DNA from: Salinibaculum rarum
Lineage (GTDB): Archaea > Halobacteriota > Halobacteria > Halobacteriales > Haloarculaceae
Reading direction: 5' to 3'
NCBI RefSeq assembly: GCF_030505615.1
Contig: NZ_CP129992.1
Coordinates: 1,798,001-1,862,000, forward strand
DNA length: 64,000 bases
Part shown: positions 1 to 8,274 of the stretch, in pieces
Numbering within the stretch: the first letter of the stretch is position 1
Layout: every line of letters begins with the position of its first letter
Position numbers and translations under genes: made by a program
The notes under the pieces: model-generated
The model's input: only the letters and a program-made list of their open reading frames with translations
Database searches by the model: none
What the model was told of the DNA's origin: nothing

Positions 1-2
1 AT

Positions 3-2807
3 TGGCTCGCCGCCCTCGAAGCACACCTCGACGCAGAGACTAGTGGCTCTGTCCGGGCAGTTTCGACAGCGGCGGCGGGCCTGGATGTCGTCCGCGATAG
101 CACGGTCGACTGTGTCGTCACCGAGTACACGCTTGCCGAGACGACCGGCGTCGAACTCCTTCGCGAACTTCGGACGGAGGAGTCGACGCTGCCCGTCATT
201 CTCGCGACCGCAGACGGCGACGAACACATCGCGAGCGAGGCGGTCGCGGCTGACGTCACCGACTACATCGTGGTCGACGAGCAGAGCGACGAGACGCTCG
301 AACGAGTCCTGCCTCGCATCGAGGACGCGCTTCGCTCTGTCCGCAGCGTCGATACCCAGCGCGAGCGAGCACGGCAGTTCGACGCGGTGTTTCACGACAC
401 ACAGACCTCGATGTGGATACTCGACGCGGCTGGAACACTCGTGCGAGCGAACCAGACGGCGCGCACGATGGTCGAGGCCGACCCAACTGTCGGCGACCCG
501 TTCTGGCAACTCTCGTGGTGGTCGCAAGCGGCGGCGACCCGGACCGACGTCCGCCAGCTCGTCGAGCAAGCGCTCGATGGCACGTTCGAGAACGCAGTCG
601 TCTGTGACACCCTCGACCAGACCCCGCAACGCGTCATCGATTTCTCCGTTCGCCCCGTCGAAGACGAACACGGTGACCTGGAGTCGGTCGTGGTCAAAGG
701 CGTCGACATCACGGACAGGGTCACGCTCGAACGCGACCTCCGCCAGTCCGAACGGCTCCACCGGGTCACGCTCAACAACATGACCGACACCGTCCTCATG
801 ACAGACGAGGACGGCGTGTACACCTACGTCTGTCCCAACGTCCACTTCATCTTCGGATACACTGCCGACGAGATGTACGACCAGCGGACAATCGACGAAC
901 TCCTCGGGGAGGACCTCTTCGACCGTGAGGAACTCGCGGCAAACGGCATCCTGAAAAACATCGAGTGTACGGCCACCGACAAGGCCGGCCGCGAACACAC
1001 ACTGTTGGTCAACGTCCGCGAGGTCGATATTCAGGACGGGACGCTCCTCTATAGCTGCCGTGACATTACGAAGCGCAAACAGCGCGAGGAGGCGCTGGCC
1101 ACGCTCCAGGAACTCGCGCGTGCGTTCCTCTATGCGGGGACTCACGACGAGATTGCCCAGCAGATTGTCGACGACGCGGCGAGTGTTCTCGACCTCGATG
1201 CGAGTGCTGTCTATCTGTTCGATGCCGACACGAACGAACTCCGACCCGCCGCACACTCCCAGGCGATGCGGGACCTCCACGGACCGCTTCCGCGCGTCCA
1301 CGCCGACGGGGAGACGCTTCCGGGCCATGGATTTATCTCCGGTTCGACGCTGTTTTTCGAGGATGTCCACCAGGCAGACCGACTCGACAACCGGGCGACC
1401 GACCTCAGAAGTGCGAGCTACATCCCGTTGGGGGACCACGGCGTCTTCGTTGCCGGCTCGGACCAGGTCGGGGCGTTCGACGACGTGACCAGAGAGCTTG
1501 CTGACCTGCTCGCCGCCACCGCAGAGGCGGCTCTCGACCGTGTGACGCGGGAGTCACAGCTCCGTGCCCAGGAACGGCAACTCCAGCAGCAAAACGAGCA
1601 ACTCACCACGCTCAACCGCATCAACGAAACGATTCGGTCCATCGACCAGGCCATCGTCCAGGCCGAAACGCGCGACGAAATCGACCACACGGTCTGTGAA
1701 CTGCTAACCAGCGACGACCGATTCAGCTTCGCCTGGATTGGGACCGTGGACCCGACGACCGAGACGCTCGACCCGCGTGCGTGGGCCGGCAAAGAGCAAG
1801 GTTATCTGGATAGCCAGCAGTTTGCCGTCGACGTGTCTGGCACCGAGCCAGCAGGCGCGACGGCGGCGACGGGCGAGGTGACGATTGTCACAAACGTCGC
1901 GGCCGACCTCCGGGAGGACTCGTGGCGGGCGGACGCGCTCACTCGTGACTTCATGTCAGTGCTGAGTATTCCGCTCGTGTACAACGACCTCACCTACGGT
2001 GTCCTGACGGTCTATGCCGACACCCGTGATGCGTTCGACGACACGGCGCGTGCCGTCCTGGCCGAACTCGGTGAGACGATTGCCGCTGCACTCAGCGCCA
2101 TCGAGCGGAAGAACGCGCTTCTCACCACGTCGATGACGCGTATCGAGTTCGAGATAGACGACCCGACGTTCGTCCTCTCCCGGCTCGCGCGCGACGCCGA
2201 GTGTACGCTCTCGTATCAGGGCGGTGTGCAACAGACGACCGACGGCCGATACGTCTTCGTCACTGTCGAGGACGCGTCGGTCGAGGCCGTCGAGACAGTG
2301 GCAGGTGGACTCGCCGGTATCGACGATGTGCGACAGATTAGCGTCGACGGTGACGGCGGCGTCTTGCGGCTGGGACTGACTCAGCCGTTTCTCGCGCTGG
2401 AGCTTGCCGATCACGGTGCAATCTTCCGTGAGGCGACCGCCGACCCGACGACGACGCGGCTCACCATCGACGTCCCGGACAGCATCGACGTGCGCACCAT
2501 CACCCAACTGGTGGGGGAAACGTTCGCCGATGCAAAACTCCAGAGCAAGCAGACGCTCGACCAGACCGCGGAACACGACATCTACGCGGAGTTTCTCGCA
2601 GACCTCACCGACCGACAACTCGAAGTCGTGCAGACGGCCTACTACGGCGGTTTCTTCGAGTCGCCACGTGACAGCACGGGCGAAGACATCGCGACGATGC
2701 TGGACATCTCTCCGCCGGCGTTTTACCAGCATATCCGGACGGTTCAGCGAAAGCTGTTCACGGCGCTGTTCGAGGAACGAATCACGTCGACTGCCGACTC
2801 GCCGTAG
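3..2807 (+). CDS. Bat-like multi-sensor regulator (receiver-PAS-PAS-GAF-GAF-Bat-HTH_10), 5' partial
   Basis: The frame is open from base 3, so the gene begins outside the window. The first ~110 visible residues form a response-regulator-like receiver fold ending at DYIVVDEQ. Two PAS domains follow (about residues 120-240 and 250-370, each ending in a D-I-T signature), then two GAF-type sensor regions (about 370-520 and 530-710), a Bat-type domain, and a C-terminal HTH_10 of the bacterio-opsin activator family (LTDRQLEVVQTAYYGGFF, about residues 872-925). This is the haloarchaeal one-component family that couples intracellular signals to DNA binding. The receiver position normally holding the phospho-accepting Asp (VVSDYDMP in relatives) is Glu here (VVTEYTLA, codon 123-125), suggesting a phosphorylation-independent receiver. 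The signal and target genes are unknown. Confidence 0.85.
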   Translation, partial: WLAALEAHLDAETSGSVRAVSTAAAGLDVVRDSTVDCVVTEYTLAETTGVELLRELRTEESTLPVILATADGDEHIASEAVAADVTDYIVVDEQSDETLERVLPRIEDALRSVRSVDTQRERARQFDAVFHDTQTSMWILDAAGTLVRANQTARTMVEADPTVGDPFWQLSWWSQAAATRTDVRQLVEQALDGTFENAVVCDTLDQTPQRVIDFSVRPVEDEHGDLESVVVKGVDITDRVTLERDLRQSERLHRVTLNNMTDTVLMTDEDGVYTYVCPNVHFIFGYTADEMYDQRTIDELLGEDLFDREELAANGILKNIECTATDKAGREHTLLVNVREVDIQDGTLLYSCRDITKRKQREEALATLQELARAFLYAGTHDEIAQQIVDDAASVLDLDASAVYLFDADTNELRPAAHSQAMRDLHGPLPRVHADGETLPGHGFISGSTLFFEDVHQADRLDNRATDLRSASYIPLGDHGVFVAGSDQVGAFDDVTRELADLLAATAEAALDRVTRESQLRAQERQLQQQNEQLTTLNRINETIRSIDQAIVQAETRDEIDHTVCELLTSDDRFSFAWIGTVDPTTETLDPRAWAGKEQGYLDSQQFAVDVSGTEPAGATAATGEVTIVTNVAADLREDSWRADALTRDFMSVLSIPLVYNDLTYGVLTVYADTRDAFDDTARAVLAELGETIAAALSAIERKNALLTTSMTRIEFEIDDPTFVLSRLARDAECTLSYQGGVQQTTDGRYVFVTVEDASVEAVETVAGGLAGIDDVRQISVDGDGGVLRLGLTQPFLALELADHGAIFREATADPTTTRLTIDVPDSIDVRTITQLVGETFADAKLQSKQTLDQTAEHDIYAEFLADLTDRQLEVVQTAYYGGFFESPRDSTGEDIATMLDISPPAFYQHIRTVQRKLFTALFEERITSTADSP

Positions 2808-2894
2808 TAGGGTTCAATAATAAACGATACACTCTCTGGACGCCTTGATGATAAACGTCTAGATACTCCCTTGTACATCCGGTAGTAACGGCCG

Positions 2895-2920
2895 AGTGCC
2901 CTGCCTCGCCGTCGGGCACT
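2895..2920 (+). other. Inverted repeat upstream of zinc-ribbon gene
   Basis: AGTGCCC and GGGCACT form a 7-bp stem around a 12-nt loop, ending 11 nt before the ATG of the 47-aa zinc-ribbon gene. It could be an operator or a leader hairpin; there is no T-tract after it, so a terminator for the preceding regulator gene is less likely. Function is not established. Confidence 0.35.
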
Positions 2921-2931
2921 TGTGAGTCCTC

Positions 2932-3075
2932 ATGAGAGATGTCACGCAAACCCCGGACGAGGAAACGCCATACGAGTGCTTCGATTGCGGGAACGTCGTC
3001 TTCGCAGAGGACAATCCCGAGCCCTGCTCCAACTGTGGGAGCGAGATGCGAAACCGACAAACACCGATCGAGTGA
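2932..3075 (+). CDS. Small rubrerythrin-like zinc-ribbon protein (47 aa)
   Basis: A 47-aa ORF of ATG start and TGA stop with two CxxC knuckles ([11 protein letters not shown] and [10 protein letters not shown]), typical of the short haloarchaeal rubrerythrin-like zinc-ribbon proteins that end in RNRQTPIE. It should bind one zinc; no enzymatic residues are visible. The stop is 2 nt before the ATG of glutamate dehydrogenase, so the two are probably co-transcribed. The same stretch can also be read as an N-terminal extension of the dehydrogenase in another frame, but the zinc-ribbon reading has haloarchaeal family features and the extension does not. Biological role unknown. Confidence 0.8.
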   Translation: MRDVTQTPDEETPYECFDCGNVVFAEDNPEPCSNCGSEMRNRQTPIE

Positions 3076-3077
3076 CG

Positions 3078-4382
3078 ATGACACCCGATTCATCGGTCAC
3101 GCTCGACGAGCAGACAGCGGCGGATACACAGTCGTCGGGTCCGGAGTCGGCGGTCGAAACGGCCCGCCGTCAGCTAGTGGACGCCGCTGCGTATCTCGAC
3201 ATCGACCCCAATATCGTCGAGCGACTCAAGCATCCCACGAAAGTCCAGGAGGTCACGGTCCCCGTCGAACTCGACGACGGGACCGTCAAGGTGTTCACCG
3301 GCTACCGCGCTCAACACGACAGCGTCCGCGGCCCGTACAAGGGCGGACTCCGCTACCAACCCGAGGTGACGCGCGACGAGTGTGTCGGGTTGAGTATGTG
3401 GATGACCTGGAAGTGCGCGGTCATGGACCTCCCCTTCGGCGGTGCAAAAGGCGGCATCGCCGCCGACCCCAAGCGTCTCAGCGAGGGCGAACGGGAGCGA
3501 CTCACGCGGCGGTTCGCCGAGGAGATTCGCCACGTCATCGGCCCGACCAGGGACATTCCGGCCCCCGACATGGGGACCGACCCGCAGACGATGGCCTGGC
3601 TCATGGACGCCTACTCGATGCAGGAAGGCGAAACCATTCCCGGCGTCGTGACCGGGAAACCACCAATCGTCGGTGGGAGCGAAGGACGCGAAGCCGCCCC
3701 CGGACGCAGCGTGGCCATCATCGCCCGCGAGGTCGTCGACTACTATTCGCGTGACCTCACGGACACGACCGTCGCTATCCAGGGATACGGCAGCGTCGGT
3801 GCGAACGCGGCCCGACTGCTCGACGACTGGGGCGCGACCGTCGTCGCAGTCAGTGACGTCACTGGTGCCATCTACGACCCCGCTGGCCTCGACCCTCATT
3901 CGATTCCATCACACGACGAAGAGCCCCAAGCAGTGATGAGCCAGGACGTCCCCGAGACGTACACCAACGACGAACTGCTCGAACTCGACGTCGACGTCCT
4001 CATCCCGGCCGCAATCGGGAACGTCCTCACAGAAGACAATGCTGGTCCTGTCGCGGCTGACATCATCATCGAGGGCGCGAACGGACCGGTAACGTCTGCT
4101 GCCGACGAGATTTTCGCCGACCGCGGGATTCCCGTCATCCCGGACATCCTCGCAAACGCCGGGGGTGTCACGGTTTCGTACTTCGAGTGGCTGCAGGACA
4201 TCAACCGCCGGTCCTGGTCGCTCGAACGCGTCAACGACGAACTCGAAACCGAGATGCTGACCGCCTGGGGCGACGTTTGCGACGAGTACGAAACCCGCGA
4301 CGTGACGTGGCGGGACGCGGCGTACATCGTCGCACTCTCCCGGATTACCGAGGCTCACGAAGCACGGGGGTTGTGGCCATGA
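3078..4382 (+). CDS. gdh: Glutamate dehydrogenase (Glu/Leu/Phe/Val family)
   Basis: A 434-aa NAD(P)-dependent glutamate dehydrogenase: oxidative deamination of glutamate to 2-oxoglutarate and ammonia, or the reverse. The N-terminal substrate domain contains [11 protein letters not shown] and the catalytic-lysine region FGGAKGGI; the C-terminal Rossmann domain has [10 protein letters not shown]. The length fits the hexameric family. I chose ATG 3078 because upstream readings run through the zinc-ribbon gene and are not family-like, while residues from [12 protein letters not shown] onward look like a normal N-terminus. It follows the zinc-ribbon gene by 2 nt and overlaps the next ORF by 4 nt (ATGA), so the three probably form an operon. 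Cofactor preference cannot be read with confidence. Confidence 0.95.
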   Translation: MTPDSSVTLDEQTAADTQSSGPESAVETARRQLVDAAAYLDIDPNIVERLKHPTKVQEVTVPVELDDGTVKVFTGYRAQHDSVRGPYKGGLRYQPEVTRDECVGLSMWMTWKCAVMDLPFGGAKGGIAADPKRLSEGERERLTRRFAEEIRHVIGPTRDIPAPDMGTDPQTMAWLMDAYSMQEGETIPGVVTGKPPIVGGSEGREAAPGRSVAIIAREVVDYYSRDLTDTTVAIQGYGSVGANAARLLDDWGATVVAVSDVTGAIYDPAGLDPHSIPSHDEEPQAVMSQDVPETYTNDELLELDVDVLIPAAIGNVLTEDNAGPVAADIIIEGANGPVTSAADEIFADRGIPVIPDILANAGGVTVSYFEWLQDINRRSWSLERVNDELETEMLTAWGDVCDEYETRDVTWRDAAYIVALSRITEAHEARGLWP

Positions 4383-4693
4383 GCGACCAGCCGCCCCTCC
4401 AATATGAGCTCTCCGGGAAACGGAGTCCTGTCAGACACATCAGGGACCCAGACCCGTCGGTCTGTTTCCGGTCTGTCACCCGAATCTGGCACTTCCCGGA
4501 CGGGGCCGTCCTTCTGGAACTGGCCGACCGGCGCGACTGCCTGCTCTCCAACATCGACCGGGTCGACGTTCAGGCGGCGGAAACCCATGACGTTTCGGGG
4601 GCGCTGGTGCTCGATACGCAGACGACAGTCCGGGTGACCGACGAGCAGGACACTCGAACCATCTCCGAAGTCGACCACCGACTCGTCCTCTAG
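4379..4693 (+). CDS. Hypothetical protein downstream of glutamate dehydrogenase
   Basis: A 104-aa ORF whose ATG overlaps the dehydrogenase stop (ATGA), a classic translational-coupling arrangement. It is mostly beta-rich by appearance, with no signal peptide, membrane segment or metal-binding motif. I do not recognise the family. The acidic composition and third-base G/C use resemble its neighbours, supporting a real gene. Its coupling suggests a small accessory to nitrogen metabolism, but that is inference from position only. Confidence 0.65.
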   Translation: MSDQPPLQYELSGKRSPVRHIRDPDPSVCFRSVTRIWHFPDGAVLLELADRRDCLLSNIDRVDVQAAETHDVSGALVLDTQTTVRVTDEQDTRTISEVDHRLVL

Positions 4694-4800
4694 TTCTACT
4701 GGCGAAACGCCGGTCCCGACGACCGGACGCGACCTGTCCCCGCTGGTGGCTGACCGGCCCGAAGCGAACACCTGAAACCCACTCCGGCATACGGTGTCGT

Positions 4801-5487
4801 ATGGGCACGCCGCTGCCGTCGCGTGAGGAACAGACCGTCGAAGTCATCGAGCGACTCCACGAGGAGTACCCCGACACCACGATATCGCTGAACTTCTCGA
4901 CGCGACTCGAACTGCTGGTCGCCGTCATTCTGTCCGCCCAGTGTACCGACGAGCGGGTCAACAAGGAGACTGCGGACCTCTTCGAGAAGTACCAGTCCGT
5001 CGAAGACTTCGCCGAGGCCGACCAGGACGAACTCGCCGAGGACCTCAACTCGATTACCTACTACAACAACAAGGCCGGCTACATCCGGGAGGCGGCCCAG
5101 AAAATCCGCGACGAACACGACGGCGACGTGCCGGATACGATGAGCGAGTTGACCGACTTGCCCGGCGTCGGCCGAAAGACCGCAAACGTCGTCCTCCAGC
5201 ACGGCCACGACGTCGTCGAGGGCATCGTCGTCGACACGCACGTCCAGCGACTCACGCGACGGCTCGGTATCACCGAGGAACAACGGCCCGAAGCCATCGA
5301 GAGCGATCTGATGGGGCTTGTCCCCGACGCCGAGTGGCAGGCGATTACCCACCTCTTTATCAGTCACGGGCGCGCGGACTGCTCGGCCCGCAACCCCGAC
5401 TGTGAGGCGTGTGTGTTGGCAGACATCTGTCCGTCAGAGAAAGGCGACAGCGACGTGGACCTGGCCAGTGGCGAGGCGTGGGACTAG
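4801..5487 (+). CDS. nth: Endonuclease III (DNA glycosylase/AP lyase)
   Basis: A 228-aa base-excision-repair enzyme that removes oxidised pyrimidines and cleaves the abasic site. The helix-hairpin-helix motif LPGVGRKTANVV carries the catalytic lysine, and VDTHVQR supplies the catalytic Asp. The C-terminal 4Fe-4S loop has the exact C-x6-C-x2-C-x5-C spacing (CSARNPDCEACVLADIC). Length is normal for the family. It stands alone between a small hypothetical gene and a convergent membrane-protein gene, with which it overlaps by 4 nt at the 3' ends. Confidence 0.96.
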   Translation: MGTPLPSREEQTVEVIERLHEEYPDTTISLNFSTRLELLVAVILSAQCTDERVNKETADLFEKYQSVEDFAEADQDELAEDLNSITYYNNKAGYIREAAQKIRDEHDGDVPDTMSELTDLPGVGRKTANVVLQHGHDVVEGIVVDTHVQRLTRRLGITEEQRPEAIESDLMGLVPDAEWQAITHLFISHGRADCSARNPDCEACVLADICPSEKGDSDVDLASGEAWD

Positions 5488-5972
5488 ATGACGTAGATAG
5501 AGACGTACCGGGCGACGCCCACCAGATACGCGAGAATCCAGAAGAAGACGTAGCCGAAGACGCCGATGCGGAGGCGACTCCGCCAGTGGTCGAAGTTCTC
5601 CGAGCCGATTTCGTCGAGAATCACGTCCTCGTCGTACTCGTTGTAGAGGTCGTGGCGACGCTTCGCGCGGAAGATGCGGACGATACCCGTCCCGGCGAAA
5701 ACGAGCATGGCGTACGCCTGTAATCCGAGAAAGGCGTGGACGAGCGCTGCGCCGGTGTACTGCTCGAACAGGCGTGGGAGCATCCAGAACAGCAGCGGTA
5801 CCGTCGTCAGCGCCAGCCCCGTGATGATGAATTTGAGGTGGTGCATCAGGACGTCCCACGTCACGGGGTCCTGTTCGATGATGTAGTACGCTCCGTAGAG
5901 AAAGCAGGGGAAACTGAGGGTGACAGCGACGAAGACGACGGTCGCTATCGCTCCGTCCGACAGGAAAGCCAT
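5484..5972 (-). CDS. Four-helix membrane protein of unknown function
   Basis: A 162-aa protein with four hydrophobic segments (roughly residues 8-32, 46-66, 76-102 and 132-158) and a charged cytoplasmic-looking loop before the last helix (RAKRRHDLYNEYDED). It resembles conserved haloarchaeal membrane proteins without assigned function; I see no transport signature or redox ligand set that would define a job. Its stop overlaps the convergent nth stop by 4 nt. The start ATG at 5970-5972 is followed directly by a hydrophobic helix, so it could insert N-out. Confidence 0.8.
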   Translation of the reverse strand: MAFLSDGAIATVVFVAVTLSFPCFLYGAYYIIEQDPVTWDVLMHHLKFIITGLALTTVPLLFWMLPRLFEQYTGAALVHAFLGLQAYAMLVFAGTGIVRIFRAKRRHDLYNEYDEDVILDEIGSENFDHWRSRLRIGVFGYVFFWILAYLVGVARYVSIYVI

Positions 5973-6033
5973 TGGCGGTTGTTAGGGGCGAACCCGCTTT
6001 AGCGTGCCGGACTGGCGCCGTTGTGTGGCTGCC

Positions 6034-6468
6034 CTACTCTTCTGTCTCCTCTAATTTCTCGTCTAGGAACTCGTGGGCGTCTTCGAGTATCTCACGCGGC
6101 CCGTCCTGTGTGACGGTGTTTATCGCCTGGTCGTAGTCGCGCCACTGCATGTCCCGGTGCTCGTCGGAGAGTTGTGCCGACGCCTCGTAGGACTTGGCGA
6201 CGAACAGGTGGACGGTTTTGTGGATTGTGTTGCCGTTCGCTTCGAACACGTAGTCGTAGTCTTTGCGAAAGCCATCTAGCAGCCGGAAATCGCTGATTCC
6301 GGCTTCCTCTTTCACTTCACGGATTGCGGTCTGCTGGAGTTCCTCCTCGCCTTCGACCCCGCCTTTGGGAAATTCCCAGTCGCCGGGGCGGCTCTTGAGG
6401 AGCAGGTACTCCCGCCGACCACGAGTATCCCGAAAGAGGATGGCTCCCGCGCTCGTGGCCTCTATCAT
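6034..6468 (-). CDS. NUDIX hydrolase, diadenosine tetraphosphatase-like
   Basis: A 144-aa protein with a complete NUDIX box: the pattern G-x5-E-x7-R-E-x2-E-E-x-G begins at GGVEGEEELQQ and ends at REVKEEAGI, providing the Mg-binding glutamates. The N-terminal SAGAILFRDTRG and the LLKSRPGDWEFPKGG segment match bis(5'-nucleosyl)-tetraphosphatases, which hydrolyse Ap4A-type dinucleotides. Length is typical. It is transcribed alone, with its start facing the divergently oriented S10-like gene about 110 bp away, so the intergenic stretch probably carries both promoters. The exact substrate is inferred from family resemblance. Confidence 0.88.
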   Translation of the reverse strand: MIEATSAGAILFRDTRGRREYLLLKSRPGDWEFPKGGVEGEEELQQTAIREVKEEAGISDFRLLDGFRKDYDYVFEANGNTIHKTVHLFVAKSYEASAQLSDEHRDMQWRDYDQAINTVTQDGPREILEDAHEFLDEKLEETEE

Positions 6469-6579
6469 TACCCGTATGTATTTGGCCCGGCGTTAAGTGC
6501 ATATCGGAGAGCAGATTGGTGACAACCTACCCGGCAGCGAAGCGAATGGGTTTTGAGCACCGGCAGTCCACATGTGTGT

Positions 6580-6906
6580 ATGCCCTTCGTGACGAAACTG
6601 CGACTCCAGAGCGGCGACGTGAACGCGCTCGACCGCGTCGTCACCGACATCAAGGAGACCGCAGAGCGAAAGGGGGCCGAGCTCAAGGGGCCACACCCGA
6701 AGCCGCCCGACCACTATCGCGTCCCCCAGCACAAACGCGTCGACGGCGGCGACACCTTTGCACCGTGGGACTACACTGTCTACACTCGCACCATCGAAAT
6801 CGTCGGTCACGACGAGTTCGCCCGTGACGTGACTGAGCGCTCCTACCCCGACAGCGTCTACGTCTCCGCGGAGATAGAACAGCTCCGCCAGGCCGGCAAC
6901 AACTGA
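6580..6906 (+). CDS. uS10-family ribosomal protein paralogue
   Basis: A 108-aa protein of the uS10/mL48 family. VTKLRLQSGDVNALD, the GPHPKPP and VPQHKR segments, and the Y-T-R-T-I-E-I strand follow the S10 ferredoxin-like fold. It does not look like the canonical haloarchaeal S10 encoded beside EF-1alpha and is best read as the second S10-like copy found in several haloarchaea. A longer reading begins at 6553, but ATG 6580 gives the S10-like N-terminus MPFVTKLRL. Whether it enters ribosomes or acts elsewhere, as bacterial S10 does in antitermination, is unknown. Confidence 0.78.
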   Translation: MPFVTKLRLQSGDVNALDRVVTDIKETAERKGAELKGPHPKPPDHYRVPQHKRVDGGDTFAPWDYTVYTRTIEIVGHDEFARDVTERSYPDSVYVSAEIEQLRQAGNN

Positions 6907-6942
6907 TTTCGGCGGCCGACGGCGCCGCCATCGTGAGCCTTC

Positions 6943-6948
6943 TTTACG
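6943..6948 (+). promoter_or_regulatory. TATA-like box for AbgA-like amidohydrolase gene
   Basis: TTTACG lies about 27 nt before the ATG at 6970, the spacing expected for a leaderless haloarchaeal transcript. Assignment is by position and composition only. Confidence 0.4.
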
Positions 6949-6969
6949 CCTCGTCGCTACGACTCCAGT

Positions 6970-8268
6970 ATGAGCGTTGGCACCCGGTATCACGACTGGC
7001 TGGTCGAGTTGCGTCGCGACCTCCACCAGCGACCCGAACCCGCCTGGCGGGAGTTTTACACCACCGCACGTATCGTCGACGAAATCGAGGCCATCGGCGT
7101 CGACGAGCTGTACGTCGGGCCGGAGATGCTGGCCAGCGACGCCCGACTCGCCGTGCCCGACGACGCGGCCCTCGAAGACTGGGCCGACCGGGCGCGCGCG
7201 GCCGGTGTAGACGACGACCTGCTCGACCGGATGGCCGGCGGTCACACCGGCGCGATTGCGGTCCTCGACCGCGGAGAGGGGCCGACGGTCGCACTCCGAG
7301 TCGACATCGACGGGCTGGTACGCGAAGAGAGTACGAGCGACACTCACCACCCGGCCGCGGAGGGCTTTCGCTCGCGAAACGAGGGCGCCATGCACGCGTG
7401 TGGACACGACGCCCACGCCGCAATCGGGTTGGGCGTGTTGCGCGCGCTCGCGGAAAGTGACTTTTCGGGGACGTTCAAGCTCATCGCCCAGCCGGCTGAG
7501 GAACAGATTGGGGGCGGGAAAGCAATCGCTGAAAGTGGTCATCTCGACGATGTCGACACGCTGCTCGCAGTCCACGTCGGGCTGGACCACCCGACCGGCG
7601 AAGTCGTCGCCGGCGTCGACGGCTTCCTCGCGGTGCGTCACCTCGACGCGACGTTTTCCGGGGAGGGCGCCCACGCCGGCGGGCATCCAGGGCAGGGGCG
7701 CAACGCGGTCCAGGCGATGGCGACTGCCGTCCAGAACCTCTACGCGATTCCACGCCACGGAGACGGTTCGACCCGGGTCAACGCGGGCCGTGTCGGCGGC
7801 GGGACGGCGTCGAACATCGTCCCGGAATCGGCCTTCATCGAGGGGGAAGTCCGCGGCGAGACCACCGAACTGATGGAGTATATGTGGGACGAAGCGAACC
7901 GCGTCATCGAACACGCTGCCGAGATGCACGACTGTGCGTACACGATTACACGCGGGGGCGAGGCACCCAGTGCGACCAGCGACGTGGCCGTCGTCGACCG
8001 GGTCGCGACGGCCGCGCGCGACGTTGCGGGCGTCGACACCGTCCGGCGACGCGACGACCTGGGTGGCAGCGAGGACGCGACGTTTCTCATGCGGCGGGTC
8101 CAGGAGCGGGGCGGCGAGGCCGGCTACGTCTGTATCGGGACCGACCACCCCGGCGGCCACCACACCGCGACCTTCGACGTGGACGAGCGCTCGCTCCCGA
8201 TTGGTGTCGACGTGCTCTCGAACGCGGTGCTGTCGGCGTTTGCAGACGGTCGTACAAACGGGAAATAA
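6970..8268 (+). CDS. M20-family amidohydrolase, AbgA-like
   Basis: A 432-aa metallopeptidase-family amidohydrolase. It has the M20 metal sites ACGHDAH (about residues 141-147) and QPAEEQ (about 174-179), and a C-terminal histidine in PGGHHTATFD. The N-terminal insertion around RLAVPDDAALEDW is shared with the p-aminobenzoyl-glutamate hydrolase subunit AbgA and is absent from simple aminoacylases, so AbgA-like is more specific than the generic label. It would hydrolyse an N-acyl amino acid or aminobenzoyl-glutamate in the cytoplasm. No AbgB or AbgT partner is adjacent. Substrate remains an inference. Confidence 0.85.
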   Translation: MSVGTRYHDWLVELRRDLHQRPEPAWREFYTTARIVDEIEAIGVDELYVGPEMLASDARLAVPDDAALEDWADRARAAGVDDDLLDRMAGGHTGAIAVLDRGEGPTVALRVDIDGLVREESTSDTHHPAAEGFRSRNEGAMHACGHDAHAAIGLGVLRALAESDFSGTFKLIAQPAEEQIGGGKAIAESGHLDDVDTLLAVHVGLDHPTGEVVAGVDGFLAVRHLDATFSGEGAHAGGHPGQGRNAVQAMATAVQNLYAIPRHGDGSTRVNAGRVGGGTASNIVPESAFIEGEVRGETTELMEYMWDEANRVIEHAAEMHDCAYTITRGGEAPSATSDVAVVDRVATAARDVAGVDTVRRRDDLGGSEDATFLMRRVQERGGEAGYVCIGTDHPGGHHTATFDVDERSLPIGVDVLSNAVLSAFADGRTNGK

Positions 8269-8274
8269 ACGGGG

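Noticed and set aside
3..269. Start of the first regulator at Met 270
   Set aside because: The frame upstream of 270 codes for a receiver-like domain continuous with the downstream part, so the true start is outside the window.
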